A DNA stretch of 64,000 nt from Epiperipatus broadwayi (taxonomy: Eukaryota > Onychophora > Udeonychophora > Euonychophora > Peripatidae): the NCBI GenBank assembly GCA_028023455.1, contig JAQFVV010012395.1:5890001-5954000 (forward strand). Reading direction: 5' to 3'. Made by a program: the position numbers and the translations under genes. The notes beneath the pieces are model-generated. The model made no database searches, was not told the DNA's origin, and saw only the letters and a list, made by a program, of their open reading frames with translations. Positions 11,041-23,099 of this stretch are shown piece by piece (the stretch's first letter is position 1; each line of letters starts with the position of its first letter).

Positions 11041-12300
11041 AAATTAAGTAATTAAGCATGCAATATTGTGATTTTCTTATACAAGAAATTGCTGCACAAT
11101 GCTAATGGAATGACCATTTAAGAGTTGAAGATTTGAACCTAGGTTCCTGTTGGTGCAGTGATAGATATTGGTTAATGATACCAGCTTAAACAAATAAAAA
11201 CGTCCAGTCAGCTCAAATCTCTTAAGACTATAATCTTTTTATATGTTATTAGGTTGCCTTAAATATGGTAGAGATATATGATGAGCAGGAAATATTATTT
11301 TTGCATAGTTAACATTACCAGAAATATGCTTATAAACTGGTAATGCCCTCCAGTATGCTCCTTACTAATTTTTGATTGGAATCAAAAATAACATTCCCAT
11401 TACAACATAGATATACTTTCATTCTACATCAGGTTTACACTGCTTAAAATAAACATTTAACAGGACATACAACTTAAAACATCAACAAATAACATTTATG
11501 CTTATTTATTATATATACATTCAATGTATAGCACACGAGTTATATATATTTTATTGAAGCATATATCAAATTCAACAATGATTAAGATAACATTTTAAAC
11601 AGAGTGTTAGCAAAAAATATGTCCTTTTGATTTTTTTAAAAATGTATATATATATTTTTCAGGTACAAATGGTCAATATTAATGTCATAGCACTTCCTCA
11701 TTAACATAATGTTAGGGCTTATCTGAATAATATGATTGGACATGACAAAAAAGTAGAGTTGAGTATTCTCCACATTTTCCAGGATAAAATACTTAATAGA
11801 CAAAGTTTATCTACAAAACTATCAAAAACTGCTGAATTATAGCAAGCGATTGAAGCAGAATGGATAACAATATCAACAAATATTCCTGATGAAGTGTTTT
11901 ATTTTCTTAATGAAGGATAATTTGAAACTTGTAATAACAACTTTTAATCAGATATATTTTCTTCAAAATAAATATAACCATTATTAAAAATTAAAATATG
12001 TATACATTTCTTCTGATTACACAAACCGATAGAAATATATACACAAACAAAACATTCAACTCAAACACTAATATATACACATTACACGTGGAAATATATA
12101 TGTATTTTTAACACAAATATTTAGCAATATGATTTTCTTGCATATATTCTACTCTGAACCACACAGTCATATATACTGTATAAATATGTATCAGCTTACA
12201 TATTTTTCAGGACAAATAATTCAGAATTCTAATATATGCATATTTATATATAATGATTGAAAATTAATGTATCTAATTATATTACTAGAACATATGTATA
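11041..12300. other. Anonymous AT-rich DNA
   Basis: At about 11115-11195 the minus strand has a degenerate tRNA-like stretch with a B-box-like AGGTTCAAATCTTC, possibly a SINE remnant. No other feature is seen. Confidence 0.3.
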
Positions 12301-12319
12301 TGTAGAGAAATGCATATAT

Positions 12320-12460
12320 ATATAACGGTCGGGGAGTTCATAGTCTTACCGTATCTGCGCTACAGGGTGCCACCAGGCTATTTGAACCTGGAAAATTTAC
12401 AGAGTAGGCAGATACATGTGACTGTCAGCCCATGCCACTAGCTAGCTCATGGAGATGCAG
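12320..12460 (-). repeat. Possible degenerate tRNA-like repeat
   Basis: A GC-richer island has, on the minus strand, a B-box-like CCAGGTTCAAATAGCC and the segment CCTGTAGCGCAGATACGGT. I found no second copy in the window, so family membership rests only on promoter-box resemblance and composition. Confidence 0.25.
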
Positions 12461-13900
12461 AGATTTAATACAAAACTTGCTTAAAAGAAGTATATTAATA
12501 TTTAAAAAAAAATGAAATAAGCCACTGCCAGTAATTAACACACAAACATTTATTAATGCACATATTTAAAATTGAGGAATAAAATTTATCTTGCTTAGAT
12601 TTTAATATTAATTTTAATTTGGTTATTATTTTTTTAAATTTAAATTATTAAGAAAGTCCACACAGATGGACATTTTAATAAATTTTACTTTAGAATGTTG
12701 AGTATAGATAGGCTACATCTATTACTCAGTTAAAAACTTTTCAAAACAATTGTTCAATCTCAGACTAAAAATTCGTAGCCAAACCAATGCCTGCTTCCAG
12801 ATATATAGTCACAACCAATGCAATATGAAGATGCTAGCATAAAACCACGCTGACAGGAATGTGCATCTGACAGTGTGATATTATTTGAAGGACATGATCC
12901 TCGTCCAGTACAGGAATGTGCATCTGTCTGGCGAAGGAATCATGTATATACAATAATTAAAGAGAAATGCTACGTATGGGGGAGAGTGGTCTATCTGCCA
13001 ACTTATAGACCCTATCCATAGAGCTAAAAAAGGGGTCAATGGCACAGGAAATATGTCTGCATCCATTGCAACGCAATGACTACATCCTTGGGCCATGCAT
13101 TCAGTTGGGCTTTGCCCTGTATGATAATACGCTTCACATTACATTAATATAAACACCCATATATCCCTCCACTAGTATCAACCTAACTAAGAAACAAATA
13201 GCCTGAAATAAAAGCCCTTTAAAATAAACATAAACAATTAAAATATAAAGTCATTGATGGAATTGCAGAGGAAAATTTACAAGAAACCCAATGGCATTCA
13301 TCATAAGATGCTGCATTGACACCAATAACTTAAAAAATATACAAATAAATATGTTTATACACTCGGCATAAGGTGTCATATTTACCGATATCTATATATT
13401 TTAATCAATATAAAAATAAAAAATAATTAAACGTTAACAAATGTATGCAGCCATATACACCCAACTTAAATTTACTACATTTAAATAATTTAGTCACTAA
13501 ATATTAATAAAAAAAATGGAAATGATTAAATTAGCAAACTTAAATATATAAAATTAAACATTATTAATTGATTTTGAAATCTCAAAAGTCAGATTAAAGT
13601 TCATTTTAAAAATTAGGTTAGCTGATTATTAAAAGTTTGTTAAATCTTGACGAAAGTTCTCAATTACTTTTTTTTTAAAAATTGTATAGTTCATACTTTA
13701 CAGTAGAATAGCTCACAATTCCTTGGGCCAATTCCGCGAAGACTTTATTAGTTATAATTTAATGGAAGACTGGTCTTTTGTTCATACCATAGTTCTCATT
13801 CCGGAGGCTGCCTTAGCTGGTTCAATCCTGATACTATTTAATTGCAGTACCCATATGATTCGGGGTCTGCAACAGTACCATTCATAAGTCAACAGTCATT
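12461..13900. other. Mostly anonymous DNA with GC-richer patches
   Basis: The patch at 12840-13140 is GC-richer and contains AGGAATGTGCATCTG twice (about 12856 and 12911). The patch at about 13730-13880 is also GC-richer. Neither has a convincing frame or tRNA-like structure. They are probably unidentified repeats. Confidence 0.3.
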
Positions 13901-14122
13901 TCATTTGAAATAAGTGAGAGAGGGTGACAAGTGCATCTTATCACCCTTCTCAAAAAAATCAAGCTGGAACTGTTTTTTAATTTGAATATTTTTCTTTTTA
14001 TACAAATCGTCCCAATTCACTGAACATGGTTTCCTGTTCCAAATTTTTGTTAAGGTCCGAGAGTTGATTGCTGCTTCTATTGGACGTATAATTTTTTTTG
14101 TTCTCTTATCTATATCTTTCAT
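13901..14122 (-). other. Unassigned 73-codon open frame after an acceptor-like AG
   Basis: On the minus strand AAAAAAGTCAG is followed by ATG and 73 open codons, rich in Lys and Arg at the start (MKDIDKRTKKIIRPIEAAIN), with NRKPCSVNWDDLYKKKN in the middle. The composition is more protein-like than neighbouring chance frames, with mixed charged and aromatic residues and few Ile/Asn runs. No family is recognised. It could be a host exon, a decayed retroelement frame, or chance. Confidence 0.25.
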
Positions 14123-14580
14123 CTGACTTTTTTATATAAGAGCCCCAAGGGCTAGTTTGCTTTTCGATAATTAATAACACAATCATTTCCATTTACTGAG
14201 ATTACATAGGAATCTTTTTCATTTATGTTACTTTTTAATAAAAATATTTTATATTTAGATCTTTACCTTTTTTTATAAAAAAGACGTCAAAATACTTTTT
14301 TTTTTTAAAAATACTTTTAAAGTTTTGCATCTGTGCGAATATATATACGTTTAACAACTCTTTTAAATTTTAGCTTTTAGTTTTTATTTTAATTTTAAAT
14401 TAATGTAATGGCATATGTATACCATTACAATATATATATATATGACATATACACATTTAACGACATATAACTCTTTATAAATATTTACTACACTATATAT
14501 TTGTTATATGGCATACAATTCCCATGCAAATATATATATATATAATAATAATAATAATAATAAGAAAATAATCAAATATC
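14123..14580. other. AT-rich DNA with TA and ATA microsatellites
   Basis: Several short TA runs lie at about 14432-14444 and 14529-14544, the latter leading into an ATA-trinucleotide run to 14563. The ATA run directly precedes a family 2 SINE and may be its variable 3' tail. No gene is seen. Confidence 0.55.
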
Positions 14581-14682
14581 TTTACTATTTGAGAGTTCAT
14601 AAAAAGCTCAAGCAACTAGAATTGATTTAAGAATCTTATGCTTCAGAATCAGATGCCTACTACTGTACCAAACTATGCAGGT
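14581..14682 (-). mobile_element. tRNA-derived SINE, family 2, copy 2
   Basis: The minus strand reads CCTGCATAGTTTGGTACAG in the head and ends TTTATGAACTCTCAAATAG in the tail, matching the family body seen at 2800 and 56327. It is diverged, and the preceding plus-strand ATA repeat matches the position of the SINE tail. Confidence 0.6.
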
Positions 14683-15338
14683 AATAACATAATGAGAATT
14701 GTGTAAATATATATCATAATGAGAACTGTGTGTGTATGTATATATTATACATTTGACAATGCAAATAAATACAAGAAGTTGAACAAATTATCTGCAAGAT
14801 CCTCTACTAATATGGTGGGTCAAAAATCTGTAACAAAATCTGTTTGCATCTAACGGAATGGAATAACACAAAATTTGAACACTACCTATAGGATTATTAA
14901 GCTATTCTTTATGTAAAAAAAAATAAAAGTTCTTTAAGAGATGAAGAAGAATATCAATCTCCCATACTATTTAAGAATGGCTAACAGAAGTTTAATAATA
15001 TTTAAATCAGGTAATTTGTAAGAACATGGGAGATTTGTTATATCACTCTTAAAATGATTTGATGGTATGGTCTGAATGAATTTGAATATTATCATCTTAT
15101 AAAATGATGCTTTTGTCAGGGAACAATGTTTATACCATGGAATAAAATATCCCTCAAAATATACAAATAACTTGCAGATGTAATAATGCATACATGACAG
15201 AATGAATATATTTCCAAAAACGTTCAAATATCCAGGGATAATAAAACCTGGATCAAGAAATTACTAGACTATATGTGGCCAAATCATGATAGTAACACTA
15301 TTACATTTAATGTAATATTGTTGTTCATTCTTTTTCAG
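14683..15338. other. Anonymous AT-rich DNA
   Basis: A motif (CATAATGAGAA-TGTGT) appears twice at about 14688 and 14714. Nothing else is recognised. Confidence 0.3.
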
Positions 15339-15509
15339 ACACATTTCCTCAACTGGACATGGCTTCATTCCATCCTCGGAAAAAATCTGCATGATGCTAA
15401 ACAAAAAATTAAGGAAATGTCGCACATTTCTAAAGAAGACAAATATGCAATTAAAAAGAAAGAACCCTGCATTCTCTTGTCCGAGAAATGGCCTATCCAC
15501 CCTACATAA
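15339..15509 (+). other. Exon-like island (possible terminal exon, plus strand)
   Basis: A good acceptor (TTGTTCATTCTTTTTCAG, ending at 15338) is followed by 56 open codons and a stop in the frame beginning THFLNWTWLHSILGKN. The peptide has an amphipathic, lysine-rich middle (DAKQKIKEM, SKEDKYAIKKKEP) and ends EKWPIHPT. Base composition is richer than the flanks. I do not recognise the family, and a second overlapping frame is also open, which lowers confidence. If real it is the last coding exon of a plus-strand host gene. Confidence 0.3.
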
Positions 15510-16256
15510 TGCTATATTAATTAGCACAAACGATATATATATATACACACATCCATACCCCATTACAACTATTACTACATCTATGACTTACAATAGTCAA
15601 AAGCTAGCTAAGCAAATCAAGCCAAACTAATCATTAAAGCTTTGCTATATACATGCATATATTTACTGTTTACATTTGATGTAGTAAAAAGCATTCCATT
15701 TATTGACTTCTTTTGGTAATTTTAGATAAAATCTTTCCAATAGTTGGGACATAATTAAATATACATTGTGACCAAATGAGATATAATCATACACTGACTA
15801 TTTCTTGAAAGCATATCATTACTTCAACATCATAGAATTCACTATAGCTTTAATAAACACCTTCCACATTAATGTCTGCATATGAAACAATTAAATTTGT
15901 TCTTGGCGAACATTCAAAAATATCAATTTCTATAATGATTCAGTCTTCTGTGGTTTTGAATTCTTTTTTGACTACAATTTTTCATAATGGCTGACAGTCC
16001 TTGGTAAAGCCTTAAATAAATAATAAAAAATAATTAAATGATTAATCACTCAGGAGGACATGTGATATTTGATCCAGAAACTTTAGCTTTCAAATTTTTA
16101 CTCTATCACGGAGTTAAATTGCATAGAATACCTACAGCAGTTTAATAGGTTTTGTTCCATCATTAGTAAATGTATTCATCATCTCCAAAACATCAACAAT
16201 TCCGAGAGATGTCAGCTATTAGGTATCAATACTTTGATTCATTTTAAATTCAATCA
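15510..16256. other. Anonymous AT-rich DNA
   Basis: No gene or repeat family member is recognised. Confidence 0.35.
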
Positions 16257-16321
16257 GATCTCACATCATATAAAATTAGCATCAGTTTTGATCTCACATC
16301 ATATAAAATTAGTATCAGTTT
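16257..16321. repeat. 33-bp tandem duplication
   Basis: The unit beginning GATCTCACATCATATAAAAT occurs at 16257 and again at 16290 with one mismatch. It is a small, recent local duplication. Confidence 0.85.
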
Positions 16322-17639
16322 CCGAATTAGATAGTTTTTATCTCAAGTAGTAAACAAAGGACTGTAATGGTAATTACTCCCCCCTCCCCTTCAATTTTTT
16401 TTGCTACATATAATGACCTTTAATGTGACATAAGTTCATTATTTTGTTGATTCTATAAATACATTAAACTTACGTTTAGTAAATGACAATTTCACACTCT
16501 TGAGTGAATATAAATATATGTACATTTACCGAGAACATCACAACCACTCATATATAGTCATAATACGATTTGAAATTACATATCAAAATATAAAAATATG
16601 TACACAATCTCATTTAAAAGATTATACAACTGCCATATTGATATATATTTGAAAAACTATGTATATATAAAATCACACATACACCCATAAACATCATTAA
16701 AAAATTTCCTAACAATTTATCAACTAAGGAGGATTTATGGGGTTAAATTTACAATGAAAAAGTACTGCAGAATACAAATGTGAATTTGATTAAGGCTCAG
16801 ATAAGGGTCAGTGGAATTATTTGCTAGTGAATCAGAAAATAAAAATGTAACAAAAAAAAAACCCATATCTGTCTGTTGTTGTTTATGGCAACTAAATGAC
16901 CTTATGTCTGACAGATTAGAACAATAATAATTTGTAACTTAGTCTCCTTAAACACAATTGTGATAATAATTATAATTTTAAAAAAAGTAATAAAATAATT
17001 ATGCAACAAGCACTGAATAGAAATTGTTTAAATGATTTGAATCAAGGTCATAAGCGCGGAAGTTTACAGGGAAATCAAATGCTAAGCAAAACAAAGACTT
17101 AAAATAGCACGCCTGATGCTTGCTATAAGCTGATCTAACTGAGGAAATCATATTTCGGATAGAATTAATCAAAACAATATCGCAGTTAGGAATTAGAAAA
17201 ATAATTTGAAAAACCAACTAGAAAAATTATATAAACTTTCAAATGACTTCTAAGCATTGAAGTATTAGAATAAATCATGTTACAGACAGATAAGCAATAA
17301 AAACAATCACCGAAAATAATCAAGTGAAATGCAAGATGGTTGTATGCATTTCAATAGAACACATCTGCATATATATATGGTACTCAAATATATCATGAAC
17401 AACGCTTCTGTAAATCGTCCTAACTACAACAAAATATTATATATATTTAATAATGCCCCCTACTCCCTACAGGAATATCAGATACACTTTTGACAAAAGC
17501 TTTTGCGATGCGGAGGGAGGGGGTATCATTTAAATAAACAAATATCCACCCATAAGTGATTATAGCCATTTCAACTATTAAAAAAAACAAAACAACTAAT
17601 CTATTTTGCGATGACTATACAAAACCATTCAGAGACCAC
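16322..17639. other. Anonymous AT-rich DNA
   Basis: No gene or element boundary is seen. Short pyrimidine- and purine-rich runs occur at 16377-16392 and 17510-17523. Confidence 0.35.
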
Positions 17640-20260
17640 AAATATGTCCATGTATAAAACGTGTTGGTCTATTTTCTGTTAGTTGATATTTTACGGTATT
17701 GACTTTTGGCTTCCTGAATATCATCACCATGTCTAATTGCAGCTTTCCAGTGCATTCTGTTTTCTATCAATATCTTCTCAAATGGAAACAAGTGGCATTC
17801 TTTAGAATGGCTTTGAGACAATTCTTTTAATCTAGACAAAGGCAAAACCTCTCTCACAAACCCCATGACTCAAGTTCACTATAAGACACTTTTAAGAAGT
17901 CTTCAATTGTTCATTCATTAATCAACAGAAAAATGTGATTTTGCAATAATAGACTCGATACTATCACATCTACCAAATTAAAAATATTGATTGGTTTTAT
18001 GACATTGCCATTATATTTTTTTTACAGAACATTCTTAAATGAAACTTTACTAATGCCTTTATAATGCACCAGATGGATGACCAGGTTGCACTTCCATAGA
18101 GAAAGTTAGGTAAAACAACAGCTTTATATGCAGCTAATTTAGTGGCAGTAATTATTTTCTTATTAAAAGCAACAGGGGATTGAAATCTGTGTTGAACTTC
18201 AATGCCTAAGTTCATCTTTCTACTTAAAAAAAACTACTAAGGTATTTAAATTAGTTTACATTCTTAAAATGATATCTAAGCTAAAAGGTGCTAAAGATTT
18301 TTTTTTCTAGCATTGATTGATAAAACACTTGAGTTTTTTTTAACATTAATTAACAAACTGAGATTTTTATAAGTTGCATTTGAAACATGAAGAACATTCT
18401 GTAAATAGTTTTTTGAACTCACAAAAATAGTACGATCATCAGCATACTATAAAAAAATCCAAGTTTTGGTTTTTGTTTATAATTGATTCATATTAAAAAT
18501 TCCATCAATAAGCTTGGGTCATAACTTGATCCCTGTTTGATTAACATACCTATAAACAATTGTAAAGACCACTATCATAAAAATGAAAACTATATTGGAG
18601 CAAGTACACATCTTTGTTTAACACCAGTTTTTATCTCGAACACTCCACATTTTCCTCTTGTAAATAAGACTTCATCTTGTTCCATTAGATAGAAGTTGTA
18701 TAATAAGAATTAGACAACCATTAATTTCAAATAATGACACAGAACTGCCCTATTAATTGAATTAAATGCCTTGACCAAATTAATGAAAACAATATATAAA
18801 TCATTCCTTTGTTCCTGACATTTTTCTTGCATTTGCATGGCAACAAAATCTTATCCATACCCACACTGAGTCCTATCTATACCCACATTGAGTCTTTAGT
18901 AACCATTCATCTATAACTGGAAGCAATCTATTCAACAAAATTCAAGTACTTAATGATATTTCACAATAATTATCACAATTCCTTTAATTTTTAAAAGCAT
19001 CCTTAACATCAAATGGCCCAACTTCATGGGTCCAGATATTCCTAAAAAAAATCCAATATTTTGAAGCAAATATGTCACTATCATATTTTAAAACATCTTC
19101 AGTTATTTCATCAAGACTTAACAACTTTTCCATTTTTAAGATTACAAAGAGCTGTTTCGATTTCATTAAGCTGTATAACTTTGTCCAATCTCAATTTTTG
19201 TATTATTAATATTCAAAAGATAATCAAAATATTTCTTTCATTTATTCAAAATATCATCATATAAGAGAATACGGAATGCTTAGGTCCACATAGCTGTTTT
19301 AATTGACCAATCATTTTTAAGACTTCTTGCTAGTCAGTGAATTTTTGCCTTCAGATTTATATATATATTAGGAAGTTATACATTTAATCTGTTATTCTTC
19401 AATGTAGAAAATGCCATATTTTCTTTTAATCAAATCATTAATAAGATCATTATCAGAATTTTAATCTGAATTTGATTGGAATAATATCAATTTTTTAATT
19501 CAACTATAATTTTTTTTTAGTGCAACTGTAATTTTAATCTTGGAATGCACTAATCTATGATATGTCCAACAATTTGAGCTTCTAAGTGCTCATGTAATGT
19601 GAACTTCTCTTGTATTCTGATTCCGAATTATAATGTAATCTATTAAATGTTATTATTTTGAGCATGGATTTATCCATTATTTATTTACAGTCAATCCTTG
19701 TGATGTGTATAAATTCAATAATAACAAACTATATATATATATCTACAATACCAATATTTCCAATAACTTTTGTCCAAAGTTTACTATTTATCCCAACACA
19801 TGCTTTAATGTCTCCAAAAAAGAAAAATTCAATCTTTTAATGGCAATACATCAAGAAATGTTTTCTTTTTCTAATCCAATAACTTTTGGCCAAATCCCCA
19901 TGCATTAAAATATTCATGCAGAAAAGTTCAATTTTCTAATGATATTGCTATAACAATGCTATCCAGCAAGAAATAAAAGCTTTCATTCTCTGAATATAAG
20001 ACTGGAGATGAGCACTGTGCAAGGTAAATTTTAAAACCCTTAACTTTCCACTGATACAGCAATTAATTCCATCAATAGAAGATATTAACTTTCCAACAAA
20101 TCCAACACTATACATTCCCTTATATTGAGTGGCATGCCTTTCTAAAAAAACCTGCATCTGGCCATCTGTTCTATTAAACTTCATTCTTCTGGGAAATAAG
20201 TTTCACAAAGAATAGCTATATCAATCTTAAATCTTGACATGATGTTGATGTGATGCACTG
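17640..20260 (-). mobile_element. LINE remnant B (endonuclease plus reverse transcriptase)
   Basis: Reading the minus strand from 20260 down gives the normal order of an APE-type non-LTR element. The endonuclease start (FKIDIAILCET) is near 20230-20245, the rest of the endonuclease is at 19948-20184, then the RT core and a C-terminal region. About 2.6 kb is covered, roughly the length of one ORF2, so it is close to full length but riddled with stops and frameshifts. Its 5' end lies directly against the 3' end of LINE remnant A. The clade cannot be fixed by eye. Confidence 0.85.
17650..20250 (-). pseudogene. LINE ORF2-like polyprotein, heavily broken
   Basis: Recognisable blocks on the minus strand are listed in order. 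The endonuclease has RFKIDIAILCET, then NRTDGQMQVFLERHA and GMYSVGFVGKL at 19950-20184. The RT fingers are at 18984-19166 (LDEITEDVLKYDS). The palm is near 18620-18800, with VFINLVKAFNSIN for the usual V-DL-KAFDS and FEIKTGVKQRCVLAP for the conserved GV-QGCVL motif. The post-RT region is at 17997-18215 (AAYKAVVLPNFLYGSATW), and the C-terminal basic tail (HSKECHLFPFEKI) at 17669-17866. The protein would nick target DNA and reverse-transcribe its RNA. Numerous stops and the GCVL change to RCVL exclude function. Confidence 0.85.
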
Positions 20261-21511
20261 TGACTTCTCCTTATATGGAGTCAGGAATCTCTCAGCAATA
20301 TGCCCAGAGAAACTTGTTAGCCACTTTACCTTCCCTTTCCATTCCCTTCACTGTTTTTCCATATCCTGCTCCATCCCATTTCCACAACATAATCTTTGAC
20401 AACTCCATGGCCTTTGTATCTAAATCCCGCTTATCTTTTCTCAAATCCAGCATAAAAATCAATAAGCAACTTTCTGTATAATCACTCTCCTTATATTTAT
20501 TCTTCAGCAACTTAATTATTTGTATCCTTTCAGATTTCAGGAATTTACATTCAATTAATAGATGCCTAATATTTTCTATGCCTTCTTTACACAACTTGCA
20601 GACTAAATCACCATTTTTCCATTTACGTGTATAATCCCCTGTTGCTAAAGATCAGTAAACTACTTTCCTTGCTATTACCATAAATTATTTATCACCCAAT
20701 ATTCCATTTACTTCTCTATATATTTAAACTCTTTTTACCCTCCATACTAGTTCTCCATCTCTCCAATTCCCTATTCTTTATTAATGTATCTATTCTTCTA
20801 TCCCATTCCTTACCATATATCACCCAACAATTCTCCTAACACAATCATCCCATCTTTTGTACAAGTATACTGACATAAATTCTTTATCCAAATCTTCTCA
20901 TACCACATTACCTTTCTCACCCATCTTTGTTACCTCCCCTTTATTCATAATCCAATTAAATACTATTTTGTCGATTCTTTTATTATCCATAAACTGCAAT
21001 GTACCAAACATTTTCATTTTGCTTTTTGCATCCCTCATATAAAAACTTGACCATCCCATTTCTCCTTGAATTGCCTCCTTTGCTGTCCACACATCTGCAT
21101 CTAATGAATGTCTTCCTACTTCTCTTTGTACTTTTTCCAAGTAATCTAATATCCCTTTACTAACACATACCACATCATTACCATATGTTAACCTTGCTAT
21201 CACCACTCCCTTCCATACAATTCTAGCTACATCATATTTATTATATAAAAACACTGTTAATTTCTTTATCAATCCCTTTCTTTTCTTTGCTTCATTTATC
21301 ATTTTTTTCTTCCATTCACGATTCCCAAATAGTTATATCTATTCACCACACTTAACTTTATATCCCCCAATAAAAATTCTTTGTCTTCTCTTTCCCCAGT
21401 ATTAATCATTATTACTTTTGATTTTTCTTCACTAAACTTAATCCCCATCTCTTTACCCATCCTTATGCATGTCCTCAGCATAACTTCCATATCTTCCCTT
21501 CTTTCTGTGCA
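20261..21511 (-). mobile_element. LINE remnant A, 5'-truncated
   Basis: The minus strand contains only the second half of a LINE ORF2. It begins abruptly at 21511, next to a 22-base A run on the plus strand, at residues that normally follow the catalytic YADD motif. It then reads EKSKVIMINTGERED and NRYNYLGI (21299-21514), the thumb and connection (GVVIARLTYGNDVV and AIQGEMGWSSFYMRDA, 20898-21302) and the terminal zinc-knuckle-like CKEGIENIRHLLIEC (20292-20594). Truncation from the 5' end is typical of LINE insertion. It is distinct from remnant B in sequence. Confidence 0.85.
20270..21511 (-). pseudogene. LINE ORF2 C-terminal half
   Basis: Three open blocks with frameshifts between them encode the region after the RT catalytic site. 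The GDMGW-like motif appears as GEMGWSSF and the C-terminal cysteine/histidine signature as C-x2-G-x4-RHLLIEC, both typical of invertebrate LINE ORF2 ends. The RT catalytic residues themselves are missing because of the 5' truncation, so it cannot encode an active enzyme. Confidence 0.8.
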
Positions 21512-21533
21512 CAAAAAAAAAAAAAAAAAAAAA
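21512..21533 (+). repeat. Poly(A) run of about 22 bases
   Basis: An uninterrupted A run lies exactly at the 5' truncation point of LINE remnant A. Because LINE A is on the minus strand, this is not its own poly(A) tail. It may be the tail of a separate plus-strand retrocopy or a junction relic. Confidence 0.9.
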
Positions 21534-22289
21534 CAATGTCTTAATCACAAATGCTGTCCTCTAGTCTCATTTTGAAGAATTTGTATAAATTACAATTCAC
21601 ACATTCCATGTGCCTATATTTAGAGAAAAAAATGGAATTATACTTACTTTTAATACTACCATTGCTTCTTTCCTTACCGCTAAAAAAATATTGCATCCAC
21701 ACATAATCACCATCAAAGCACTGACATTCCACACATATGGTTACCAAGACCATTTAATATTAGAAATAACTAATGTTTACATATATATATACCACACATA
21801 ATGAAAAATACTTATAGTTAATAGTTTTGCAAATAGAAGTAACAATAAACGTGGAGATTTTATGGTGCCAAAATGATGGCAAAAATGATAATGCACAAAA
21901 AGCACATAGAAAAAATAAAAATATGAAACGGATAAATAAAATAATGTGCCTGCAGGAACTCCCTTATATAATAAAAAAATGTAAATTGAATGGTGCAAAG
22001 AATCACTCGGAACTGTTCTCAACTTGATGGATTTAACGGCAATGCATAGCTTTATATCGTATAACTTAATACTGCATATTCATACATACTTATCACAATC
22101 AGAATCCATATATATATATATCTTACTTGCTCAACAATACATATCACTCAAATTCAGATATATATATAATGCAAATATTATGCACATATATTAATGATTT
22201 TATAGATATAATAAACACCTCCATATTTCCCCATTCTTTTTAAATTCATATAAATAGATATAATAAAAGAGAAATGACCCCCAAGATGC
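21534..22289. other. Anonymous AT-rich DNA with TA runs
   Basis: Short TA runs lie at 21779-21790, 22109-22120 and 22159-22168. The minus frame at 21541-21753 (CVECQCFDGDYVWMQYF) looks mildly protein-like but belongs to no family I recognise. Confidence 0.35.
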
Positions 22290-22500
22290 ATTTCGTGCTG
22301 AGAAAGATTAATTAATTCCGTGTGTGTAAAACAAATAAAAAATCAGATATATTAATCTTTAACTGAGGTTTAAAGTTTATATCTGTGCTAGAGATAATCT
22401 AGTTTCGATAATGATTAGTAATAATCATTTTTGTATTTATCTGAAATGGATGGCTCAAAATTGTGAGTGGAGGAAGTTTGACAATGGCAAATGAAAATGT
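22290..22500. repeat. Dispersed repeat, empty-site copy
   Basis: From about 22340 (ATATTAATCTTTAACTGAGG) to 22480 (ATTTATCTGAAATGG, GAAGTTTGAC) the sequence matches 56895-57260 in the same orientation. The copy at 57 kb contains about 200 extra bases including a hairpin. This copy lacks them and so shows the uninserted arrangement. Confidence 0.65.
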
Positions 22501-23099
22501 AACAATTAATGATTTTGTATATTTGGAAAGATTAGTTAACTGCTGAAAAATAGAAAAAAATTAAAATGTGAATGGCTAAGTAAGCTTTTATTATGAATAG
22601 AATATTTTGTGGTTCATCAAAGTTAAATTCATGACAGGATTGTTAAATATTTTGGGTAGCACAATAATGAGCAATGATGGAGGGGGAAATATAAATTTGG
22701 TAAAAATTAAAAAGTTAAAATTATAGAAGTGTTAAAAAGTATGGGGGGGGGGGAATAAATCAATGGCAAATTAAGGAGTAAAACTTGAATAGATTATTTT
22801 ATATGTAGGTATTTGAAGATTAAATCAATGGATAAACAAGGTGTAAAGTTAAAAGACAAAAGTCAATAATAATGATATTGGAGATAACATATGTAAAAAG
22901 TTTACTGATACAAAACATCTTCACTTCTTTGAATTAATAAGCATGATCCATATGTTGTAAACTATACACAGGTTCTTTACTTGAAGTCCTAGAGTAGTAC
23001 AACCAAGCAACAATACATTTGACAGTCATTAAGGTAGTTTCATTGCTATTTGACATTTCATTAATAATTTGTTTTAGCATTTCAATATTTTAAAAGGCA
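22501..23099. other. Anonymous AT-rich DNA
   Basis: A G run of 10-11 bases lies near 22743. No gene or repeat family member is recognised. Confidence 0.35.

Noticed and set aside
22743-22753. G and C homopolymer runs (also near 10064, 42979 and 58780) as quadruplex or regulatory signals
   Set aside because: Each is a single isolated run, not the four spaced G-tracts needed for an intramolecular quadruplex; probably simple-repeat slippage.
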